Source: an uncultured Bacteroidia bacterium
Lineage (GTDB): Bacteria > Bacteroidota > Bacteroidia > Bacteroidales > UBA932
Length of the DNA stretch: 5,102 nt
Reading direction: 5' to 3'
Assembly (NCBI GenBank): GCA_902767355.1
Contig: CACXHG010000151.1
Location: 1-5,102, forward strand
Translations under genes and position numbers: made by a program
The notes under the pieces: model-generated
Seen by the model: only the letters and a program-made list of their open reading frames with translations
Told to the model about the DNA's origin: nothing
Database searches by the model: none
In this document: piece after piece, positions 1 through 5,102 of the stretch
How the letters are laid out: each line of letters starts with the position of its first letter
How positions within the stretch are numbered: position 1 is the stretch's first letter

Positions 1-2225
1 AGAAATATCCTTTCAACCCCAAGCTGGACGAGCTCAAGCCCGGCTTCAAAGTGGTGGAAGAGGACGGACAGACCTACCAGGTGGGCAAGGAAGAGAAGGA
101 CGTCAAGATTACCCTGGCCAACTGCTACCGGCTGGTGCCGGAGTTCAAGAACGAGCTGGAGAATGGCTCCGATCAGGTCAAGGAAGTGCTCTATTACGCC
201 GAGAAGCTGGAGGGCTGCATCCAGCAGGTCGGCCAGCACGCCTGCGCCACCATCATCGGCCCCGGCGACATAGGCGACTTCATCCCGGTGTGCCTGTCCA
301 AGGACAAGAACGGCAAGGACCTGGTGACTTCGCAATACGACGGCCACTACATAGAGGACGTGGGCATGCTCAAGATGGACTTCCTGGGGCTGAACACCCT
401 GTCCATCATACACAAGGCGCTGGATCTGATCAAGGCCGGCCACGGCAGGGAAATCGACATAGAGAAGATTCCCATAGACGATAAGGCCACCTACGAGCTC
501 TACGGCCGCGGCGACACCACCGCCGTGTTCCAGTTCGAGTCCGACGGCATGAAGACCTGGCTGCAGAAGCTGCACCCGGAGCGCTTCGAGGACCTGATTG
601 CGATGAACGCCCTCTACCGGCCGGGCCCCATGGACTACATCCCCGACTTCGTGGACCGCAAGCAGGGCGTCAAGCCCATAGAATACGACCTGCCCGAGAT
701 GGAGGAGTACCTGAAGGACACCTACGGCATCACGGTCTATCAGGAGCAGGTGATGCTTCTTTCTCAGAAGCTGGCCGGCTTTACCAAGGGTCAGGCCGAC
801 ACCCTGCGAAAGGCGATGGGCAAAAAGCAGATAGAGACCCTGATGGGCCTCAAGAGCAAGTTTATGGAGGGCGGCATTGCCAACGGCCATCCCGAGAAGA
901 TCCTGGACAAGATCTGGAAGGACTGGGAGAAATTCGCCTCCTACGCTTTCAACAAGTCGCACGCAACCTGCTATGCCTGGGTGGCATATCAGACCGCATA
1001 CCTCAAGGCCCACTACCCCGCCGAGTTTCTGGCGGCCAACATGAGCTGCAATCTGAACGACATGAACGAGATTGCCAAGCTTATGGAGGACTGCCGCCGC
1101 TCCCGTGTCAAGGTGCTCGGCCCGGATATCAACGAGAGTTTCACGGAGTTCACCGTGAATAAAGACGGCGCCATACGCTTCGGCATGGGCGGCATCAAGG
1201 GCGTGGGGCCCAATGTGATCAACGAGATTATCCAGATACGCACCAAAGACGGCCCCTTCACCGACTTTTTCAACTTTGTGGAGCGGGTGCCCAACACCAT
1301 CCTCAACCGCAAGGTGCTCGAGAGCCTGGTGAGCGCCGGCGCCTTCGACGGCTTTACCGAGGCCAGCCGCGGGCAGTATTTCGCCCTCACAGCCAAGGGC
1401 GAGCCGTTTATCGACGCCGTGATAAGCTACGCCTCCAAATTTCACAACAGCGCCCTTAACAGCGCCTTCTCCCTGTTTGGGGATATGGCGGAGCTCAAGC
1501 CCGTGCGGCCCGTGTTCCCCCCTGCCGGTGAAGAAAACCGCATGATGCTGCTCAAGAGCGAGAAGGATGTCGTGGGTATGTACCTGAGCGCCCACCCGCT
1601 GGACGTGTTCAAGTTCGAGGTGGACAATTTCACCAACTGCACTGTGAGCCAGCTGGCAGAGATACAGTCCGAGCTGGAAGGCAGCGACAAGCCGGCCCCG
1701 GAGGGCAAGGCATACACGGTGGCCGGCATCGTGACAGCCAACAAGAGCGGCATGAGCAAGAACAACACGCCTTACTGCCGCTTCACGGTAGAGGATTTCA
1801 CCGGCTCCTACGAGTTCGCGCTCTTCAACCGCGACTACGCCAACTTCATGTCCTACACCAACGTGAACACCCCGCTGCTGATAGAGTGCGGAGTGTCCCA
1901 GCGTTTCAACCGCAACGCCGACGGCAGCCAGAGCCTGGCCTACAAGAAACTGGTCATCAAAAAGATAGACTTGCTATCCGTGGTCAAGGACGAGCGGGTG
2001 AAGGAGTTCCACGTGAACATCCCGGTGGAGAAGCTAACCCCCGATTTCGAGAAAGAATTCTCCAAGGTCTGCCGCAAGAATTCAGGCAAGGCCACCCTGT
2101 ACATACGTCTGTTCGACGACCGCAAGAGGCGCGAGTGCGAATTCTTCTCCAAGAAATTCCGCATAGCTCCCAACCCCGCCCTGCTCGACTTCCTGGCCCA
2201 GCACGGCATTTCATATCACATTTAG
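1..2225 (+). CDS. dnaE: DNA polymerase III subunit alpha, C-terminal 740 residues (5' end outside window)
   Basis: This is the catalytic subunit of the replicative DNA polymerase. The first full codon is at position 3 and the frame is open from the left edge, so the PHP domain and the first two catalytic aspartates lie outside the window; the GTG at 51 is an internal valine. Visible landmarks (counting that valine as residue 1): the third palm aspartate in LKMDFLGL (D110, nt 378-380), RPGPMDYIPDFVDRKQG from 190, YQEQVM from 230, LRKAMGKK from 252, and the FNKSH...YQTAYLKAHYPAEF block from 300. A helix-hairpin-helix segment (GIKGVGPNVINEI) starts near 381, and an OB fold follows at about 555-645. 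The gene ends in a short C-terminal domain finishing LLDFLAQHGISYHI. The likely clamp-binding site near 472 reads AFSLF, without the usual glutamine. The stop lies 8 bp from the stop of convergent rsgA. Family assignment is secure; only the left end is missing. Confidence 0.97.
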   Translation, partial: KYPFNPKLDELKPGFKVVEEDGQTYQVGKEEKDVKITLANCYRLVPEFKNELENGSDQVKEVLYYAEKLEGCIQQVGQHACATIIGPGDIGDFIPVCLSKDKNGKDLVTSQYDGHYIEDVGMLKMDFLGLNTLSIIHKALDLIKAGHGREIDIEKIPIDDKATYELYGRGDTTAVFQFESDGMKTWLQKLHPERFEDLIAMNALYRPGPMDYIPDFVDRKQGVKPIEYDLPEMEEYLKDTYGITVYQEQVMLLSQKLAGFTKGQADTLRKAMGKKQIETLMGLKSKFMEGGIANGHPEKILDKIWKDWEKFASYAFNKSHATCYAWVAYQTAYLKAHYPAEFLAANMSCNLNDMNEIAKLMEDCRRSRVKVLGPDINESFTEFTVNKDGAIRFGMGGIKGVGPNVINEIIQIRTKDGPFTDFFNFVERVPNTILNRKVLESLVSAGAFDGFTEASRGQYFALTAKGEPFIDAVISYASKFHNSALNSAFSLFGDMAELKPVRPVFPPAGEENRMMLLKSEKDVVGMYLSAHPLDVFKFEVDNFTNCTVSQLAEIQSELEGSDKPAPEGKAYTVAGIVTANKSGMSKNNTPYCRFTVEDFTGSYEFALFNRDYANFMSYTNVNTPLLIECGVSQRFNRNADGSQSLAYKKLVIKKIDLLSVVKDERVKEFHVNIPVEKLTPDFEKEFSKVCRKNSGKATLYIRLFDDRKRRECEFFSKKFRIAPNPALLDFLAQHGISYHI

Positions 2226-2233
2226 CAAAAAGA

Positions 2234-3178
2234 CTATCGGTATTTGTTCTCTTCCTCCAGCATTCCCAGGTAGGAGTAGTAGCGGTCGGCACTGATTGCG
2301 CCCTCTTCCACCGCGGCCTTCACCGCGCAGCCAGGCTCGTGGGTGTGGGTGCAGGGGGCAAAGCGACAGCTGTCCATAACGCGCAGCATTTCAGGGAAAT
2401 AAGTGCTCAGTTCTTCCTTTTTGAAATCTACCAGGCCGAAGCCGCGTATGCCGGGGGAATCTATCACAAAGCCGCCGCCGGCTATCGGATACATCTCGTA
2501 GAAGGTGGTGGTGTGGCGGCCCTGCAGGTGGGCTGAGGATATCTCTGCAGTGCGAATCAGTTCCAGAGAAGGGTCCAGGGCCTTTATCAGCGAGCTTTTC
2601 CCCACCCCGGAGGTGCCGCTGAAAAGGTTCACCTTGCCGCGCAGCCGCTCCCGCAGGCCATCGACGCCGCTGCCGGTTTTGGCCGACACTTCCATTATCT
2701 CATAGCCGGCGCCGGCATATATATCCTTGAAGCTGAGGGCCATCTGCTGCAGCTCTTCGTCCAGCAGATCGCTCTTGTTTATCACGATGGTGACCGGCAC
2801 GCCGTAGGCCTCGCAGGTGACCAGGAAGCGGTCCACAAAGGCCAGCTTGGTCTCCGGAAAGGCCATTGTCACAATCAGATAGGCGTGGTCCAGATTGGCA
2901 GCGATGATGTGCGCCTCGCGCGAGAGATTGGCGCTGCGTCGGATGATGTAGTTGCGGCGGGGATGGATGCGCTCTATCACGCTCATACCCTCCTCCCAGA
3001 TATAATCCACCACATCGCCCACGGCCACCGGATTGGTGGCCACCGAGCCCTTCAGGCGGACCTTGCCGCGCAGCACCGCCGGGAACAGGTCCCACTCTGG
3101 CAGCCTGCTGAGCAGATAGTGGCTTCCGGTGTGCTTTACAACCACCGCCTGACCTCTATGTGGCGTATTTTCTGACAT
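2234..3178 (-). CDS. rsgA: Ribosome small-subunit-dependent GTPase A (RsgA/YjeQ/YloQ)
   Basis: A 314-residue GTPase which, by family, binds the 30S subunit late in its assembly and couples GTP hydrolysis to release of maturation factors. The GTPase motifs occur in circularly permuted order, diagnostic for RsgA: G4 NKSD (134-137), G5 SAK (165-167), P-loop GTSGVGKSS (188-196), G2 GRHTTT (220-225) and G3 DSPG (240-243). An N-terminal OB-fold region (about 8-85) precedes them. A C-terminal zinc site follows, CRFAPCTHTHEPGC, with C271, C276, H278 and C284 in the family's CX4CXHX5C spacing. The frame stays open upstream to 3382, but that extension would run through the divergent promoter and into the next gene. 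The ATG at 3176-3178 puts the OB fold at the expected distance and gives normal family length. All key residues are intact. The gene appears monocistronic, flanked by a convergent and a divergent neighbour, with no clear Shine-Dalgarno sequence. Confidence 0.96.
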   Translation of the reverse strand: MSENTPHRGQAVVVKHTGSHYLLSRLPEWDLFPAVLRGKVRLKGSVATNPVAVGDVVDYIWEEGMSVIERIHPRRNYIIRRSANLSREAHIIAANLDHAYLIVTMAFPETKLAFVDRFLVTCEAYGVPVTIVINKSDLLDEELQQMALSFKDIYAGAGYEIMEVSAKTGSGVDGLRERLRGKVNLFSGTSGVGKSSLIKALDPSLELIRTAEISSAHLQGRHTTTFYEMYPIAGGGFVIDSPGIRGFGLVDFKKEELSTYFPEMLRVMDSCRFAPCTHTHEPGCAVKAAVEEGAISADRYYSYLGMLEEENKYR

Positions 3179-3187
3179 ATCCAGTGG

Positions 3188-3195
3188 CAAAGATA
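3188..3195 (-). promoter_or_regulatory. Bacteroidota -7 promoter element for rsgA
   Basis: Read on the minus strand the bases are TATCTTTG, an exact match to the Bacteroidota housekeeping sigma-factor -7 consensus TAnnTTTG. Nine bases separate it from the rsgA ATG, so a start site about 7 bases past the element centre would leave a leader of only around 6 nt. No clear TTTG -33 box was seen; the nearest candidate is a TTTT run roughly 20 bases upstream. It could instead be one arm of an operator, because it forms a perfect inverted repeat with the element at 3208-3215. Confidence 0.6.
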
Positions 3196-3207
3196 GTTTA
3201 TTCTTAT

Positions 3208-3215
3208 TATCTTTG
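3208..3215 (+). promoter_or_regulatory. Bacteroidota -7 promoter element for the SGNH lipoprotein gene
   Basis: The + strand reads TATCTTTG, an exact match to TAnnTTTG. Fifteen bases separate it from the ATG at 3231, predicting a leader of about 12 nt. A possible TTG start at 3213 falls inside this element, which supports the ATG at 3231 as the true start. A convincing -33 TTTG box is absent; where it would be expected lies the oppositely oriented element of rsgA. Confidence 0.6.
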
Positions 3216-3230
3216 GGAAAACGTTTTAAA

Positions 3231-4610
3231 ATGAGATTCCGCAATCTAGTCATTATCGCGGCCATTGCAGCGCTTATATGTCCGCTGGCCGGCTGTGCAA
3301 ACACCAAGAAGATTTCCCACAAACAGACCATAGCCGTCTTCGGCGGCTCGTTCAGCGTGGTGCCCGCCTCCGATGTAGCCACCGGCTATTGGGCGGAGCA
3401 GCTGGGCGCCGAGATCACCAAATACGGCGTCGGCGGAGCCGGGTTCTCCAACCTCAGCCAGGGCGAGCACAAGCACATACAGTGGCAGATAGACCAGGCC
3501 TGCGCCCCGGATGCGCCGGTGTACGACACCTACGTGCTCTGGGCTTCTACCAACGACTTCCAGCAGGCGAATGCGCTTGTCGGCGACGCCTGGGACTACA
3601 CCGAACATGACAATTATGACGCCGCCAAGCTCAGCACACAGTGCGGCGGCATAAACTACGCCATCAAGCGCATACGCGAGAAGGCCCCTGCTGCCCGCAT
3701 ACTGTTTATGACCTCCACCAAGTGCTTCAACCACCCCGGCAGCGGCACCGACATCAATTATCAGGGCCCGGAGTGCGGCATGAACGAGTTCGTTGCCAAA
3801 CAGATGCTGTGCTGCCAGGCGGCAGGCGTGCCCTATCTGGACCTTTTCACGCTGCCTGCGTTTGGCGACGACAATTTTGCAACATACACAGAGAGCGACC
3901 ATCTGCACCTCAACGCCAAGGGCTACGAGGTCATCCGCGACCTGCAGGTGAAGTTCCTGCGCGAAGGCCGCACCATCTGCGGCCGGGTTTTCGCCACCAA
4001 AGGCCATTCCGACACCGATTTTGGCAACTATCAGCGCTATGCAGGCGCCAATGCCGCCCAGAAAGAGGCTCCGGTAGCCGTGCTCTTCGGCGACTCCATC
4101 ACCGATGCCTGGCCCCGCAACGACCCTGCTTTCTTTACCGACAATAATTTTGTGGGTCGAGGCATCAGCGGCCAGACCACCATAGAGAACCTGGCCCGTA
4201 TGCGCGCCGACGTGGTGGACCTTCACCCCAAATATGTCGCCATCCTCATCGGCACCAACGACCTGGCAGAGAATACCGGCGACATTTCTCTGGAGAATAT
4301 CGTTGGCAATATCGCCTCTATGGTAGAGATTGCCCAGGCCAACGGCATCATCCCCCTTGTCTGCTCGGTTCTGCCGGTTGCTGCATATCCCTGGCGGCCC
4401 CAGCTTGGCCCCCAGGCCAGCACCGTAGCTGCGCTCAACGAAATGATAAAGCGTATGGCTGCAGAGAAAGATGCAAAATATGTGGACTACTGGAGTGTAC
4501 TCAACGACGGTCGCGGCGGCATCGCCCCTGAGAATTCCCACGACGGCGTCCACCCCACCCTGGCCGGCTACAAAATCATGGAAGCCGAGCTGCTGAAGTA
4601 TATCAAATAG
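3231..4610 (+). CDS. Lipoprotein with two tandem SGNH/GDSL hydrolase domains
   Basis: A predicted 459-residue envelope esterase. The N-terminus is a lipoprotein signal: basic start, hydrophobic stretch 6-20, lipobox LAGC, with C22 as the lipidated residue. The residues after it (ANTKK) lack the acidic surface-export signal known in Bacteroidota, so a periplasm-facing location is more likely. Domain 1 (about 32-246) has FGGSFS (S40), the GVGG glycines (66-69), STND (N108) and DHLH (D223, H226). Domain 2 (about 281-458) has the classical FGDSIT (S289), GISGQ (G311), GTND (N343) and DGVH (D438, H441). Both therefore keep a Ser/Gly/Asn/His set, though domain 1 has GGS for GDS and STND for GTND. 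Most cysteines lie in domain 1. The family includes lipases and carbohydrate O-deacetylases; the substrate is not predictable here. The ATG at 3231 fits the signal peptide and lies just after the promoter. A lipoprotein gene follows 29 bp downstream. Confidence 0.9.
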   Translation: MRFRNLVIIAAIAALICPLAGCANTKKISHKQTIAVFGGSFSVVPASDVATGYWAEQLGAEITKYGVGGAGFSNLSQGEHKHIQWQIDQACAPDAPVYDTYVLWASTNDFQQANALVGDAWDYTEHDNYDAAKLSTQCGGINYAIKRIREKAPAARILFMTSTKCFNHPGSGTDINYQGPECGMNEFVAKQMLCCQAAGVPYLDLFTLPAFGDDNFATYTESDHLHLNAKGYEVIRDLQVKFLREGRTICGRVFATKGHSDTDFGNYQRYAGANAAQKEAPVAVLFGDSITDAWPRNDPAFFTDNNFVGRGISGQTTIENLARMRADVVDLHPKYVAILIGTNDLAENTGDISLENIVGNIASMVEIAQANGIIPLVCSVLPVAAYPWRPQLGPQASTVAALNEMIKRMAAEKDAKYVDYWSVLNDGRGGIAPENSHDGVHPTLAGYKIMEAELLKYIK

Positions 4611-4639
4611 GCTAAGTTCCCAAATCTTGAATAACATCT

Positions 4640-5102
4640 ATGAAATCAGCATTCTTTACAGCGTTGACATTATTGCTGTTCCTGACGGCAGGCTGTGGCG
4701 AGACACTTAATGGCGAAGGGCACGACCTCGATGGCTACTGGTATTTGTCAGCTATGCAGGTGACGGCCTCTGACGATGCCGGCAGCAAGTATTCGGGCCC
4801 GGTTACATCATTCTCCGAGACCGATACACCGAAATACATAAAGGTGGAAGGCTCGTCTTTTGTACCATTTTTTCTCAACAGACTTTACGAGCAGGGAAAA
4901 CAGAAATTCACGGCAAATAACATTTATAATAGCGTCCTCGACTGGGATGAATCCTCATCCTTGCTAAGAGCCACCATAGAAAAGGACGGAATCACTGTGT
5001 ACGGCAATGCAACGGTGGACTATTATCGCGATAAAGAAGGTAATCCAAGAGATTGGAATGCGGATTGGATCATCAATGCCGAGGATTGGGTTCTTGCATC
5101 GG
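4640..5102 (+). CDS. Lipoprotein of unknown function, possibly lipocalin-like (3' end outside window)
   Basis: An open frame of 154 codons runs from the ATG at 4640 off the right edge with no stop. Residues 1-19 form a lipoprotein signal peptide: MKS, a hydrophobic core, then lipobox LTAGC with C19 lipidated. The mature part begins GETLNGEGHDLDGYWYLSAM; G32-Y33-W34 is a GxW motif as seen at the first strand of lipocalin-like domains, many of which occur in Bacteroidales lipoproteins. That fold is a guess from one short motif. The remainder has alternating hydrophobic residues suggesting beta structure, and an Asp-Trp-rich stretch at 138-151. The gene starts 29 bp after the SGNH lipoprotein stop with no matching -7 element between, so co-transcription is likely. 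Base composition is visibly more A+T-rich than dnaE and codons such as AGA, TTA and CTA appear, suggesting a different origin. The signal peptide is well supported; function is unknown. Confidence 0.82.
   Translation, partial: MKSAFFTALTLLLFLTAGCGETLNGEGHDLDGYWYLSAMQVTASDDAGSKYSGPVTSFSETDTPKYIKVEGSSFVPFFLNRLYEQGKQKFTANNIYNSVLDWDESSSLLRATIEKDGITVYGNATVDYYRDKEGNPRDWNADWIINAEDWVLAS

Larger units (their letters stand above)
3188..3215. repeat. Perfect 8-bp inverted repeat with 12-bp spacer in the divergent intergenic region
   Basis: CAAAGATA at 3188-3195 and TATCTTTG at 3208-3215 are exact reverse complements, separated by 12 A+T-rich bases. The flanking bases do not extend the symmetry. The simplest reading is two outward-facing -7 boxes serving rsgA and the lipoprotein operon. 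A binding site for a dimeric regulator is an alternative that sequence alone cannot exclude. Confidence 0.75.

Noticed and set aside
2231..2290. Possible terminator: T-run on the minus strand after rsgA (TCTTTTTG)
   Set aside because: The T-run is there, but no stable GC-rich hairpin precedes it, so a Rho-independent terminator is not supported.
1886..2536. 216-codon + strand frame across the dnaE/rsgA junction, and smaller shadows inside dnaE (290-484, 1013-1396, 1442-1768, 1940-2292)
   Set aside because: All overlap strongly supported genes in other frames, and their translations are arginine- or low-complexity-rich with no motifs.
3213..3230. TTG start six codons upstream for the SGNH lipoprotein
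   Set aside because: The TTG lies within the predicted -7 element, upstream of the likely transcription start, and the ATG at 3231 gives a normal lipoprotein signal peptide.
3179..3382. A 68-codon N-terminal extension of rsgA
   Set aside because: It would start inside the divergent lipoprotein gene and run through both promoter elements. Family members start close to the MSEN methionine, so the extension is just a chance open frame.
3246..4637. A 463-codon open frame antisense to nearly the whole SGNH lipoprotein gene
   Set aside because: The + strand has a signal peptide, promoter and two complete SGNH motif sets, while the antisense product shows no recognisable domain. Long antisense frames are expected opposite GC-rich coding sequence that avoids certain codons. 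Its length makes it tempting, but nothing else supports it.
4611..4639. Separate promoter for the last lipoprotein gene (TAAGTTCC at 4613-4620)
   Set aside because: It matches TAnnTTTG only partly, lacking the final TG, and the 29-bp gap fits simple co-transcription better.

Overview
The window looks like a piece of the chromosome of a GC-rich member of the Bacteroidales (phylum Bacteroidota), quite possibly a gut lineage; the genus cannot be fixed from sequence alone. The clues are the DnaE type, two lipoproteins with classical lipoboxes, the absence of strong Shine-Dalgarno sequences, and two exact copies of the Bacteroidota -7 promoter element (TAnnTTTG) in the one intergenic region of any size. 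It is mostly ordinary housekeeping sequence followed by the start of an accessory cell-envelope region. No RNA gene, CRISPR array, insertion sequence or phage signature was seen.

Layout: positions 1-2225 (+) hold the C-terminal 740 residues of dnaE, the replicative DNA polymerase III alpha subunit, entering from the left edge. It converges, with only 8 bp between stop codons, on rsgA (2234-3178, -), the circularly permuted GTPase of 30S ribosome maturation. A 52-bp divergent intergenic region (3179-3230) follows, with a perfect 8-bp inverted repeat whose arms are outward-facing -7 promoter boxes, one for each flanking gene. To the right are two lipoprotein genes on the + strand. The first (3231-4610) carries two consecutive SGNH/GDSL hydrolase domains, each with a recognisable Ser-Gly-Asn-His set. 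After 29 bp comes the 5' part of a second lipoprotein gene (4640 to the window end), of unknown function with a lipocalin-like GxW motif near its N-terminus.

The two lipoproteins are probably co-transcribed from the promoter at 3208-3215 and act in the envelope; dnaE and rsgA are core information-processing genes with no evident functional link to them. The last gene is visibly richer in A+T and uses codons (AGA, TTA, CTA) that are scarce in dnaE, which suggests a more recent or species-specific origin. I found no convincing new biological system. The points most worth checking are the mirrored divergent promoters, the double SGNH lipoprotein with its cysteine-rich first domain, the weakly matching clamp-binding motif in DnaE, and the truncated lipoprotein at the edge.
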